Below, in pieces: positions 33,664 to 45,629 of a stretch of 64,000 nucleotides of DNA. Within the stretch, counting starts at the first letter, position 1, and every line of letters begins with the position of its first letter. The position numbers were made by a program, and so were the translations under genes. The notes under the pieces were generated by a model, which made no database searches, was not told where the DNA came from, and was given only the letters and a program-made list of their open reading frames with translations. The stretch spans positions 1 through 64,000 of the forward strand of contig WTXG01000164.1 of the NCBI GenBank assembly GCA_022496185.1, given 5' to 3'. Source of the DNA: Multifurca ochricompacta (lineage: Eukaryota; Basidiomycota; Agaricomycetes; Russulales; Russulaceae).

Positions 33664-34750
33664 ATGAATAGGTTGACTTACTGTCACATTCACACCCTTG
33701 ACCTCATTGCCAATTACCTTTCCACCCTTCCCCCTGGCATTGCCTTGACTCTCCCTGTGCATGGCCCCACAAGGCTTATAGAAGGGGGTAATTCTTCTCC
33801 CTCTTCTCCATCCCCTCACCTTGTCATACATATTCCTCCTCAACCTTACAAAATGCCAATGTCTTCTCCATCCCCCCCCTATGACCACTCAGATGAAGAA
33901 CTTATCCATGCTGCCATTCTGCTTCCCACAAATGCCTTTGCTTCTTATAACATCCCCTCTGGCTTATCTACACCAGAACCCATGGTTTCCCCTCATCCTA
34001 TGCCTACCCCAGCCCCACCATATACATCTCCAGTTGCCTCTCCCACACCATCAACTATCAGCTTTGATGTTCTTGTACTGACACAGGTCATCCTGCCAGA
34101 ATTCAACACTGCCAATGATCTAAGTGACAATGATGGGAGTGCAATCCCCATACCACCAAGTGCACACAACTGGGTTGGCCCAACCCCCAATGATACTGAC
34201 TATCATCTGTGTGAACTGGTTGATACAGCACAATATGATATCTGCATCCCTTCACATTTCAACCACTTGCACCCAGCCCCCTTCATTAAATTCACATATG
34301 GCACATCCCCCCTAATCTATGGCATGCATGGTGCAGGTTTTTGTGAATATTCCCAACCCCTCTTTGCCACCCCTCATTCTCACCCAGGACCTCCTATGAC
34401 ATCATCCAACTACCATGCCCTCAAGGCAGGCAATCATGAAGACTGCATTAGATGATGCATGCATGGCTATTGGTGATCCTGGTCTACCTACATGCCAATG
34501 TTGAATGCTACCATGCCCTAGTTGCAGATGCCACTTGTATCAATACTCAGATGCATGTAGTGTGTATCCTTATGTGTTGCAATGATTCCCAGACCCTCCT
34601 TGTCCAATGCCACCTCAATCCAATGATGCCACAATGGCTCAGTGTCTTAATCCAGTTGTTATTTATCAAGCTGCTGCCCATGAACATGCATGTTGCCACA
34701 TAGGTACCCCAATGAACCCCATTGTCATTGTTGAAGATGAGTAGAAAGTG
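33664..34750 (+). pseudogene. Gypsy-3 ORF3
   Basis: A 263-codon frame (33664-34455) follows the chromodomain. The purine run GAAGGGGGTAA (about 33782) lies inside it. The protein is rich in Pro, Ser and His, with an acidic patch. After 34440 a +1 frame carries a Cys-rich segment ('CPSCRCHLYQYSDAC', about 34525-34570) up to TAG near 34743. Position and Cys-rich end resemble ORF3 of Gypsy-2/4, but I cannot align the sequences confidently. Function is unknown. Confidence 0.5.
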
Positions 34751-34792
34751 CCCTTTGTGTTATCAGGTGCCTCCACCCTTAACAGAGGGTAA

Positions 34793-35059
34793 TGTTATGA
34801 TATGCAATATAATGTCATGATTCTGTCTCTTTTTCTTTCTTTTCTTTTATGATACATACTCCAACACACATGTACTTACTCCATTGATGTCTTCAACACA
34901 ATGTCATCTCTTAGCACATATTTAAACCATAGTTACAAAGCTCAGACTCCTTAGTCTTGAGCTCCTTGTATCTTACTTGGCTCTTGAATCTCAAGGATCT
35001 CCTTTCATCTAAACACCCAAACTAGCTTTGAAATTGGCAACTGAGCTTTGAACATAACA
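34793..35059 (+). repeat. Gypsy-3 3' LTR
   Basis: 267 bp, nearly identical to 20978-21244. The polypurine tract ACAGAGGGTAA (34782-34792) precedes it directly. Confidence 0.93.
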
Positions 35060-35064
35060 CTGTC

Positions 35065-37124
35065 CCTCCTTTGCCAATAGCCCTTTGTCTCCACTCCCTT
35101 CCTCTCCATCATCATCCATCTCCTCATCTGGGGTGTCTGTAGTCATGCAGAGAGCTTCTGTGATATCATTGTCACCAACAGGGAACTGGTAATTGAAATG
35201 GCCAATCTCAGTCTCCTCAATTGGATTGAGAAGATCTTCAAGTGTTGGGGCAGTGCCCCAGATGTGCTTGCATTGCTGCTGCAAGTTGTCAACAGCACAC
35301 ATGAGTTCCACTTCCAAATCTTGAAGTTGGCTGAAGGGTGCTATAGATGGATTGGCTGATGGTGCAGGTGCGGCAGGTGGTGGTGATGACAAAGATGTGG
35401 TGGCTGGAGAGGACCTGATGGCTTGGGTGGCCATTTTTTTGATTGCAGCTGCTGCAGCTGGTATGTCTTCTTCAGCTTCGAAAACAATATCAAAGGCTGA
35501 CTTCCAGTCTGCAAATTGAAATTGAGAGCCCAGGTATGCCTGCAAGTGAGCTTCAGCATCTATAAATGACATCTCAGTTCCTGCATATTCCTTGATGATT
35601 GCCCATGCAACTGGATCAGAAGTGGGTACACTTGGAGAAGCTGAAGGTACAGATGAGGGAGAGATGGTAGGGGGGTTTATGGAGGTATTTGTAGAGCTGT
35701 TTTGGTGGATATACCTGCCCAAATCTCATTAGGAGGTCTTTGTGGATTAGACAGAAGACTCACTTTTGTATCCCACAATGATTCCAGCAGTTTGCAATGC
35801 TTTCGGCACTCACTGCATCCCAAGCCATCCGAACCATGAGCATCACCTCCAGTAAATTGACTTTATAAATATCATCCTCCCCTGCTTCATCCAGTTCAAT
35901 GGCTCGCATGCAAAGAGCCTTCCAGTAATGAGCCTTAACACATCAAATGATGCCTGCATCTAGAGGCTGCACATGTGAGGTGAGGTTGGCAAGGAATGGC
36001 TCAAGATGGATGTTGGTTGGCTCATAATCAATATTGTGGCCTGGGAAGTTGTCCAGTAGCAAGCAGATGTGTCTGTTTTGGTGGCAAAAGTGGATGTCAA
36101 TTTCTTTGATCCATCTGTGAGCAGGTTATCAGTCTCAAAATGGGTACATATAGGGTAATTGAAGGACTTACTCTTCAAAATACTGGGAAGTCATCCATGC
36201 TGTCTTGTTATTGCGATAATAAAAACCAGCCTGCTGAGGTGAGGTTTTCTTGAAGCATCGTGGTTGTTTGGACTTCCCAATGTAGAAAATTGGTAACTTT
36301 TCACTGCCATCAGCATTGCATGCAAATGTTACAGTAATTCGAAATTTGTTTGATTTCTTCCCTTTCATCTGCTTTGAAGCAAGACCTCAATCTGGTGGTG
36401 CAAATCCAAATAGACCACTCTCATCAACATTCCACCTGTCTCTCTTTGCATAAGGGGCTAGGATTTTTGACACCCATTTCCTCTCATCTTCTGCTGCATC
36501 CTGGTCTGCTGAAGCTGCCTCTCCATGCCTCCTGTATTCTTTCAAGTTATAACTACAAGAAATTGTCACCATTAAACCACAATTGTTGTGCAAAGAGGCT
36601 TACACTTGACAGAATTTCTGAACCCACCCATCACTATACAGCCTCTCCTCTTCTGGAACATCCATTAAATCCTCAAATTTACCTCATTTGGTGACAAGCA
36701 TGGCAGATGTCACATGCTCCAGCTTTTCTTCCATATGCTTGACCCATAAAACAAGAGCCTTTTCAACATCAGGCCAAGTAACAACCTGGACCCTCTTGCC
36801 TGAAAGGGCAGATGGGTTTGCAAGAAGACATTGCTGATCTTCTTCTCATCCCTTTTCAGCCAAATGTTGAGAAAGAGCTGACTGAGAGAATAGCAAAGCA
36901 CCCTCTGTGCAGTTGGCAAAGTATTTTACCACTTCTGGCTGTGAGAGAGGTTGATTGTTATCATAGTATTGCACAACTTTGAGCCAGTCAGATAGAGTTG
37001 AATTGCTCTGTGCATGCTTGGGCTTCATTATGGCTGATGTTTTGGGTGGACTTTTGTGTTTTGGAGGCCAGATATAGGGTTTCTGGCCTTGGTGGGGCCC
37101 ATGTTTGACATTTCTGGAAGGCAT
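35065..37124 (-). pseudogene. Pogo-like transposase, main part
   Basis: CENP-B/psq-type helix-turn-helix DNA-binding region (37124-36600), including 'LSDWLKVVQYYDNNQPLSQPEVVKYF' and 'VEKALVLWVKHMEEK'. DDE domain: first Asp in 'WNVDESGLFGF' (about 36425), 'FRITVTFACNADGSEKLP' (36340), second Asp in 'LDNFPGHNIDYEP' (about 36040) and third Asp in 'QPLDAGII' (about 35960), the D-D-D spacing of the pogo family. The 35722-35065 block is an Ala/Pro/Ser-rich and acidic C-terminal extension. Stops and shifts near 36840, 36640 and 36170 disable it. Confidence 0.85.
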
Positions 37125-37374
37125 TGATGATGAAGAGAAAGTTTCCTGAGCTTTACATCAGCATTTTTGACTTGATGCATGGGCAGACATGCACTATTTG
37201 GGACCACTTCCAGCCACAAATTACTAAATATGGTAAATATGGTAATGCACAACCCCAAATGTGTCATGCATTATTTGAAATGAGAATTCATGCATAAATT
37301 CCTATGTCCCACATTGGTTCCAGCCTCAAGCCATGCATTATTGGAGGTTATGCATTATGAGGATATCAACTGTA

Positions 37375-37985
37375 CATCTAAAATTGGGCATGTGATCAAA
37401 TCACATCATTAATGGGATATGTGCTTGTATAATTAAGTAGCTGATATAGTACATTAAATTGTATATAAACCACTGTATAGCTGCTATAGATTAAGCAGTT
37501 GCTATCACATAAGCAACTGCATCTAAGCCTCTAAGTAAAACAAGGTGAGATAGATAGCTAGTAGTAAAGTAGTATCTAGTGTAAGCTGTGCCATACCTGT
37601 TTCTCAGGCTATGGGCCCTGGTGGGCATCTTGCACCTTTATGGCTGCAATACATATTCTGTGCCTTTAATGGCTGCAATAAGAATTCTCTGCACCTTCAA
37701 TGGCTGCAATAAATGTCTGTGCCTATACAGCTGCAAAAGTAGATGCTACCAGTGAACACAACATTCATGTGCCTTTATGGCTGCACTCCTAATGTGCCTT
37801 TTTTAAGGCTGCATAAAGCTACTAAGCTCACCATTGTGACTTTATGGCCACATCTATGGTTTCTAAGAGCCTGAGTCTTGTTTTGTGCTTTGGGTTTCTT
37901 TTGTCACATTTAATGCTGACTATGGCTTCTTTTACAGAAACCATCTACTCAAAACTATTCTCAAAACATTTACTCAAATCCTAAA
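37375..37985 (+). repeat. Probable Copia-1 LTR/leader with repeated GGCTGCA motifs
   Basis: 37385-37560 is an inverted match to the middle of n2 (about 32070-32290). 37634-37860 holds about six imperfect copies of a 'tgtgcctttatggctgcaat' unit spaced 30-60 bp. The Copia-1 gag ATG follows at 37988. No second copy is seen, so the LTR assignment is tentative. Confidence 0.4.
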
Positions 37986-37987
37986 CA

Positions 37988-40761
37988 ATGTTATCTCAAC
38001 TGACAATTGCTGTTCCTGTCTTCAATGGCTCAAACTATTCTGCTTGGGCCAATGTAATGAGGGCTTTCCTTATGTCTAATGGGCTTTGGGAGGTTATGAA
38101 TGGCTCCAACCCTCATCCTGATGCCAAGGATGAGAAGAACCCCACTGAAGATGAAAAACTACTTCAGAAGGAGTGGATTGCACCAATAACAGGGCAACCA
38201 GCACCATCATTTTGAGGTTGTCTACTGCAATCCAGCATGAACATACTGGCACTAACTCTTTCTATCTTATCTGGATTGGTCTCAAGAGCAAGTATGGCTT
38301 CCTCCTAAGTGGGAAGCTCTCATTCTGACTATCCTTATTGGGAAGTCACCCTCTGACATCAACCTCATTGTAGTCTGCAAGGCAATACTTGCTCAGTGGG
38401 AGCAAGACTGCTCCAGGGGTAAAAACCCTCATGTGGCTAACAAGCTCTCAGCTATCAAATGGAAGCAGGGTGACCCTCACTTCAATCAGCAGAAGCATTG
38501 GGAGGGCAAGAAGCTGGAGCAAGTGGAGAAACAGTCAGATTAGAAATTCTAGTGTGGGCACCATGCCAGGAAGAAGTACAGAGATGATCAGCAGTCCAAG
38601 GGACAGCAGCATTCTCATATCACCAATCAGGCCTTCTTTCCCCCTCCTTATTTCATGACCATGCCATCTGTTCCCTCACCCCCTGCATTTAAATCTCACT
38701 ATAGGAACAGAAGGCCTCATCTCATGATGCATACCACACCTAAGGAGCAGATCCCTGGCCACTATCAAGCATTTAATCAAGCCCTGAATCTATGTGATAA
38801 TATAGGTGTGCCAGGGACCTCTTGTAACATTAAACCACTTGAGGCCTGCATCACTGACCAATTCTCAAGAGCATCATCCAGTAAGACCAAGCTGGAGGAC
38901 CTTGAAGAGGATGGAGATGAGCTGCCCTGCAAGAAAACTAGATCCCCCTTGCCTATTGATGTTGATTCAGAAGATGAGGAGGAGGACCCCAACAATCCTC
39001 TTGATTGGGGTTCTGATCATCAAGATGATCAGTTGGCTGATCTGGCCAGTCTAGACAAGGATGACAAGCAGGATGTGTACATCCTTTCTTTCCTTCTACC
39101 CTGCAAAACTAATAGACACATTTATGCTTCATTAGCTTGTGCTTCTAGGGAGGCCCCCATAAAGAGCTGTTGTTATGCAGGAGTAGACAGCACAGTACAT
39201 GACTTTAGGTCATGTACCAATATATTTGAGTTGCAGCATAATTGCCAGTGTACTAAAGGTAAAGGAAAGACTACAGACAGTAGCCATATAACATGGCTCT
39301 TAGATTCAGGTGCTTCATCATACTTTACTTTTTCTCTCAACAATTTTATTGAGTATGAGGACATGACAAACCTGAGCCCATTAAAATGGCTTCTAAGCTG
39401 ATCTATATCAAAGGGAAGGGTACAGTTCTGCTAGAACACAATGTCACATACAATGGAGTCACTAAAACATGCACTATGCACTTATATCCAGTATATTACA
39501 TTCCTGATATTACTGGGAGACTTCTAAGTGTTGGAGAATTTCTTATGCAAGGATTGTACATCTATGGTGATGAACATCAATTAACCTTGCACAATAAGGG
39601 ATCAAAAGTCCCTGTTATTCAATGCCATCTGGCAATTCCTGGCCAAACTATCTATTGGCTTCATTCTAAGATCACTAATTTATGATCTTACTCCATGATC
39701 TACACAGTAGATTACAATTGAATGCATAAGTGCTTAGGACCTCCCTTGAAGAAAGTCTTACATCATGCCAAAGATCACACTAAGGGATTCCCCCTAGATC
39801 TATCTTATCTGAAGACAGCTCCCCTATGCCCAGGATGTGTGCAAGGCAAGATGCCTTTGTGATCTTATCTACCATCTGAAACACATGCCTCAAAGCCTTT
39901 TGAGTGCATTCATTCAGATCTTGAGACTTTCCCAGTAGAATCTTATCACAAATACAAATACTTTATCAGCTTTATTGATGATTATATGTCATTTGCATGG
40001 ATTGTATGTTTGCGCACTAAGTCTGCTGCAATAAACACTTTGTGACAATTCCTTGCCATGATCAAAAATCAACATAACACCACCATTAGAAATTGATGTC
40101 TGGTGCTGGTTGTGAATACAAGTCTGGTGTATTTATGAATGTACTAAAAGATGAAGGGATAAAAATCCTACAGAGTGTGCCTTATACTCCCCAACAAAAT
40201 GGCTGTGCAGAGTGCTTCATGCACACTTGTATGGATAAAGCACAATCAATGCACATTGAGTCATGTCTTCCAAACTCTTGGTGGGAATTTGCTGTACTAC
40301 ACACAGTAAATCTCTACAATAGGACTCCTGTACATTGCCTAAAATGGCAGACACCTTATGAGAAGCTGCATGGAGAGGCACCAGAGATATCTCATTTGCA
40401 CATCTTTGGATGTGGTGCTTATGTCTACATACCAGGAGAACATTGCAGCAATAAACTAGCACCTAAGTCAGAACTTATGGTGTACATTGGGCAGGCAGAT
40501 GGCATTAAAGGCCATCTGTTCATGAGGCTTGGCAACAATTAATTATACATGCAAGCTACAGCCCTATTTGATGAGAATCTCTTCCCTAAGTGTGATTCCA
40601 CCAGATAGCATGGAGTTACAAAATTGAATGAGCCTCTGCATACTGACAGGCCAGATACACAGCCCATTCCTTTAGTGGACAATGATGATTTTTTATCATC
40701 TCACCTTCCACCTTCCAACCAAAAAGAAGGACCTCAGGTTCTTGATGAAGAACCTAGCACT
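37988..40761 (+). pseudogene. Copia-1: truncated Ty1/copia gag-pol
   Basis: Gag starts at 37988 ('FNGSNYSAWANVMRAFL', UBN2-type) and is broken by stops from 38214. An acidic Asp/Glu linker and the protease 'TWLLDSGASSYFT' (about 39293-39330) follow, then the pre-integrase region and the integrase core first Asp ('CIHSDLETFP', about 39905). The core Glu region 'YTPQQNGCAE' lies near 40180-40212, and the C-terminal 'FGCGAYVYIP'. The frame ends at 40770 before any RT, where the hAT-2 region begins. RT and RNase H were not found downstream. Confidence 0.82.
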
Positions 40762-41381
40762 AGTGTTTAAAAGTCTGGTCCAGTCCAGTTTTTTCAATAT
40801 ATTTCATGTGGACCAGACTGGCAACCAGTCTATCATAACTCAAATATACTGCAACTGCAGACTGGACCACTTAGAAGCAGTCCATAGCAGTCTTTTTTTG
40901 GTCCAAAAACTGGTTGCAACTGGTTTTCATGCAACCAGTTCAGAACCAGTCTGAACCAGTCCAAACTGGTCAGGGGTCAGTTCCCAGACACTTTCAAGAC
41001 AAGAGATGTGCTAAAGTTAACCACATAAACTAAACTGTAGGAATATTGGTCATATATCATGGACTGGTTATTACAAGGAAAGATTAGATTAGATAAAGAC
41101 AGAGCATTCTGATATAGATAACTACCATTGAACCTGCACAGAGTGCATATAGTGATGTACACATAAGGCTTAAGACAATCAGAGACACTCAGAATTGTGC
41201 ATAGAGCAAATATATTACTATTACTACTATCCTACAAAGTTTCAGATCAGATCATGCATCTGATCTGAAGTGAGACAAGAATCAGTTACAGTGACTCAAA
41301 AATGTGATTCAATGATGCATCAGATTACATTGCCTATATCTCCATAAATACCACTCATAATTACATAATTCCTTTTTTGGT
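40762..41381. other. Left subterminal region of hAT-2 or a small MITE
   Basis: 40770-40985 is built from repeated GGACCAG/CTGGTCC and AACCAGT motifs. Both edges read AGTGTYT when oriented inward (40762 and 40985). 41150-41320 shares a module with hAT-1 and n3 ('cagatcatgcatctgatc', 'acaagaatcagtta'). No TSD could be confirmed. Confidence 0.45.
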
Positions 41382-41703
41382 ATGTCCCTATTTCACACAG
41401 CTGCCCCACCCTTCCTTCCTATCACTAACAACATCTTTCTTTTGTCTGTTGGTCAACAAGCAAGGTCAATGAGTGAGAACATCACAGGCTCAAGTGCAGG
41501 GTCAATGCCAATGCTTTGGAGGATGGGAATGGCCATCACTTAGGTATGTCTCCATTTCACACAGCTGCCCCACCCTTCCTATCACTAATGACATCTTTCT
41601 TTTGTCTGTTGGTCAACAAGCAATGTCAATGAGCAAGAATGTCACAGGCTCAAGTGCAGGGTCAACACCAATGCTTTGGAGGATGGGAATGGCCATCACA
41701 TGG
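41382..41703. repeat. Two-copy tandem repeat, about 160 bp per unit
   Basis: 41382-41544 and 41545-41703 are about 90% alike. Each runs from 'tatgtc..catttcacacagctgcccc' to 'ggatgggaatggccatcac'. A third unit starts ('tatgtcttcc') but diverges. It lies 3' of the hAT-2 gene. Confidence 0.8.
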
Positions 41704-41861
41704 GTATGTCTTCCTTCGAATCTATTTCATGCAGCTGCTGGGGCTTTCCTCAGCTAAAAAGTGTCTTATCAAAATTCTGTGGGTGATCCTTCTCAGGTGC
41801 CATCCAACACTCTTGCATTACATTCAAGTGCGACTATATAAATTTTACAATATTCTATAAC

Positions 41862-44760
41862 TAGGTAGAATCACTGTCATCAATAATATCTATAATAGCC
41901 TTTGCCTTCCCTGTCCACTTCCCTTTATCCTTAAAAGCAGCTATTATATCATTGTAAGGAATAAGATCAGGAATATCACACCATGACCCAAGTACTGTAG
42001 CTGCTCGCATAGACTCATCCAAGAGAGAATGTCACATTTTTGAGACTGTTAAACTGCCTTTTGAAAACATGCATTAAACATCAGTTGAGGTTGCTGCCAT
42101 GTATTCAGCACCACAAAAATGATAGTGATTAATAACCCACCTGGAATGGAAAGGAAGTTGATAGCCATTTGTGCAAGTGGATGGCCTGTTGCCTTCATTG
42201 CTGTCCAGTATGTGATTGGATCAGTGTTGGTGACAGTGGGCACATTAGACAGCCATTCATCCAGAGCATCAACAGGTGTAAACTTGTCATGCAGTGCAGC
42301 AAAATATTTTGCTGAAAGGCTAGTCAGTTCCTAATTAAATGCAGAGTGAGCAATTGCCAATTATTCCTTGACATATATTTGAAATCTTACCTTTGATGTG
42401 ATGCTTGATGCTGCTGTTGATGTCATAGATGTCATAGATAGCACTTCTGGCTTGTATGCTTGCCATTCCTGTCGCATGAGGTCTTCTGCTGCCTTGATCC
42501 ACTCATGTTTCCATCCTGCCTTGATGAAGTATGTAAGTCTTGTGTCAAGGGTGAAGAACTAAGATGATTAGATAAGAAAAATAAGAAAGCAAATCTTGAC
42601 TTACTCATAGCAACATGAAATACCAAGGAATCATCAGTAAGCACATAATACTTACTCATTAGCAGTAACCCTCAAAGCATGGCTCCCCAGACAGTTAGGT
42701 GGAGTGACTTATTATCAATGAAGTCATCCATTGCAGTAGTTAGAATGTCAACAATTGGGATGACATCATGTATAAGAGGGGTTTTGTTTTGAGAAATCTT
42801 CTTTGTTGCATCAAGGAACAGATCTAAGAGAGGGTGCAGCTGCTCAAGTATCTTCCATTCTGCCTCTGACAACTGAAACCTCTTCAAGCAGACACCACAT
42901 ACTTTGTTGTGCTTGCACATTACAATGAGCAGTTGAAGCACTGGCCGAAGTTGAAGCATGCAGCCAATGAGTTCTGATGTGCTGTTCCATCAAGTAGCTA
43001 CATCTTGTACCATAACTTTCAGTTTGATTTGGCTTCGCAAACAGCATTCTTTGAGATCTGCCTTGATGGTTGGGCTGTGGACTATCTTTGTTGCAAGCCA
43101 CTGAAGCTATGTAAAAAATGATGTAAATAATCTGACAGTTCTGATTAATGATGTCACTGACCTTGAAGACTGAGAAGCATCCTAAATTGACCTCTGCACA
43201 AGAAAGTGTTGGGATCCTGCCACTATAACCAACATCCTCTATGGCTTCCTGGATCATGGCCTCATTGCTTGCCTTGACTGCAGGGTCCACTTTGTCATTG
43301 TCCAGTTGAAAATCTATATCTTCATTGTCCTGATTGTCCTCCTCAATGATGTCATTGACATCTAAGTCTTTGAAGAGGTTGGTGTCATGCCCCTTGTTGT
43401 GCTCATCCTCCAATGCCTTGGTCTGCAGGCTGAACTGTGAGAGGATGGCCTGTAAACAACCCAATTGAACTCATTAACACAAGACAGAAAGAATAACAAG
43501 TTGCATTGCACCTTCACTACCAAGTTGAGGATGTGTGCAAAGCACCACACACACATCATCTGACCCTTGAAGCTTGGAACCAAGTCTTGAAGCTCATCCA
43601 CCATTGTATTGTTATTTGATGCATTACCACAGACAATGGCCAGCACCTAGTACAGTAGATAAATGTCTCTGTTTTCACAGTATATAACTTGAAACATACC
43701 TTATTGTGGATTCCATATTCATGCAGGCATTCTGAGATGTGTGCAGTGAGATAAACACCAGTATGGGCTTTTGGTGCTCTGTATAATGATTAGCAACTAT
43801 ATTATTTATATGACAACCAATGATTAACTTACTTGATGAAATCCAGTATCATTGATGTCATCTTGCCCTCCTGAACCCAATGGATAGTAGTGCCAATGAA
43901 TGAAATAACTTGAGGCATTGTCCAGCCATCTATACCAATGTGTAGCATTCCTTCATAAGCCTGAGAGAAAGGTAAAGTTAGATAGCAAGACACTGAAAGC
44001 ATTGTAAACCTTACCTGTAGCATCTCCATCACCTTTATCTTGCTCATTTGGAAAATCTCCCTAACATCACGGGATACACTGCTCATGGAAGGGGTGACAC
44101 ACTTGTTATTAAGGTCATGAAAGATCTTTAAAAGATCTTGATCCTCAATGATTGAAAACAGTTGATTATGGCACATGACCCAAAGCACCACTTTCATTTG
44201 ATGTGTAGCAGGATTGTACTTTGATCCTTGAGCAAATGCAGAGAATGCTTGACTCTGTGCTGTATCTTTCAGATCACATTGGTCCGCATGCCACACCAGA
44301 TTGCTTGTACTTTCATCATGTTGAGCTTGGGAGATGTATATTGAAGGGTGACTGAAAAATTAGTATAATTAGTGCATCAGGCTTTAAATCATGATGTGGA
44401 TTTACTTGTGACAATGAAATGCATACCGCATGATGCCACCTTTGGAAACAATCTTCGGCACAGAGAAATGCTTGTAGACTCTAGAGGTCCACATCACCAT
44501 CTGTGCTTCTGTTCAGACATAAATCTCAACTCACAGAAGATAAATGTACAACACTTACTGAGCACTTCTTCATCCAATCTCTCATCTGCCTTGTATCATT
44601 TGTTGAATTTCTCATGTTTGGTCAGTGCTGGTGGTGAAGACACACACGAAGATGGTGCAGCAGATGTACCAGATTGTTCTGCACCTGAGTCTCCACCTTC
44701 AGAGGAAGCCACCCATAACCTTTGGCACTTGTGTCAAGAGTGAACCATGGCATATGACTG
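41862..44760 (-). pseudogene. hAT-2 transposase, intron-containing
   Basis: The minus strand begins with an acidic/Ser-rich N-terminus (44760-44560) and a BED-like zinc finger ending 'DESTSNLVWHADQC' (about 44270). The first catalytic region 'LHIGIDGWTMPQVISFIG' (about 43940) and 'AIVCGNASNNNTMVDEL' (43640; the family has Asp where Gly stands) follow. 'CFAHILNLVVK' comes near 43530, then a very acidic insert (43380-43260). The C-terminal hATC region is 'YWTAMKATGHPLAQMAINFLSIP' then 'ATSTDV' (42240-42060). GT-AG introns persist, for example 43961-44014, with a CTAAC branch-like site. Stops make it inactive. Confidence 0.82.
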
Positions 44761-44979
44761 TGAGATTGTGTTCATCCAAAGAAGCAAGAGGTGGCTCCAC
44801 AAGAGACAAGAAATAATTGTATTGAAGACTTTTTCTGACTTGCTGCTGCTGGTTCTGTTTGACCTTGGGCTTGTTGTTGTAGAGAAATTGCTTAGTACTC
44901 AAGATAAGACAAAGAGAGAGAATGGCGCTTTGATTCTGCTTCTGCTGGTTGGTCCTACTACAAGCATTGTATGATGTAC

Positions 44980-44992
44980 CTTTATATACTTA
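44980..44992 (-). promoter_or_regulatory. TATA box upstream of the hAT-2 transposase
   Basis: On the minus strand, GTATATAAAGG lies about 230 bp upstream of the presumed coding start. It is a plausible core promoter. The sequence between (44760-44975) has no other feature I can support. Confidence 0.4.
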
Positions 44993-45169
44993 GAGAGGCC
45001 TAGTAGAATGTGTGCTAATGTGTTTTGAAGAGTGAAGCTGCACAAGTGAGACAAAAGTGGATGAAACCAACCAATAAGGATGAAACCAGATGTAAAGTAA
45101 TGAACAGGCAAGCAGCCTGGAATGCATGCAGTCTAAAAGATGCTAAGTAAATTGCTTGTGCTATGCATC

Positions 45170-45624
45170 TGTGACATTTTCTTGCTGCTGTTTTGACTTT
45201 TCTCCTTTTTTCTTCTATGCCCCTCTCTTTTGATGTCATAGACCTTGTGACCTTAGTATGATATCATAGTACATTACATCTAGACTATGACTTCATAGTA
45301 GCTACATTGTATTTAAGGACGTCAATAAATCCAAGGACAGACTAAGTCTGTTCTCCTTGTACCAATCAAAGGTCCTTAAGAACTTCCCTTCAGCCCTCTT
45401 CAAGTATGTGACTTGGGAAGGTTTGGCTCACCAGTGGCTCCAGCAAAGGCTCTTGCCTTGCTATCTGAATATCTTGACTTCACATGCAATGTCCAGACTT
45501 GTTGCCTTGATCCATACTGGCCATGTGCTGTGTGACATCTTGACTTGACACCTGTATACCTTGATTACCTTGTGACCTTGACCCAGACCTGAACCAATGC
45601 ATGCTGAAGGACCTGTGTGTGACA
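45170..45624 (+). repeat. Solo LTR of the Gypsy-1 type, TSD gcatc
   Basis: TGTGACATTTT to GTGTGTGACA, with gcatc at 45165-45169 and 45625-45629. TATTTAAG is 34 nt upstream of AAGTCTGTTCTC, giving the sense strand as plus. Confidence 0.92.
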
Positions 45625-45629
45625 GCATC

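Larger units (their letters stand above)
20978..35059 (+). mobile_element. Gypsy-3: Ty3/gypsy chromovirus, TSD ctgtc, carrying three insertions
   Basis: 267-bp LTRs at 20978-21244 and 34793-35059 and a perfect TSD ctgtc (20973-20977 and 35060-35064). Its 14,082 bp include a solo LTR (22175-22766), hAT-1 (22792-28439) and n2 (31687-33132). Without them the element is about 6.4 kb. The order is gag, protease, RT, RNase H, integrase, chromodomain, ORF3. In-frame stops are mostly TGA and CpG is scarce. Confidence 0.95.
20746..37372 (-). mobile_element. Pogo-like DNA transposon split by Gypsy-3
   Basis: The transposase on the minus strand starts near 37124 and its C-terminus lies beyond Gypsy-3 at 20972-20830. 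The right end (about 37372) reads, inverted, CAGTTGATATCCTCATAATG next to a TA. The left end near 20746 (cattgctggc...) is only weakly similar, so the left border is tentative. The coding frame across the Gypsy-3 TSD ctgtc is continuous. Confidence 0.65.

Noticed and set aside
33613..33888. 91-codon minus-strand frame within Gypsy-3 ORF3
   Set aside because: Antisense shadow of the plus-strand frame with no recognisable domain.
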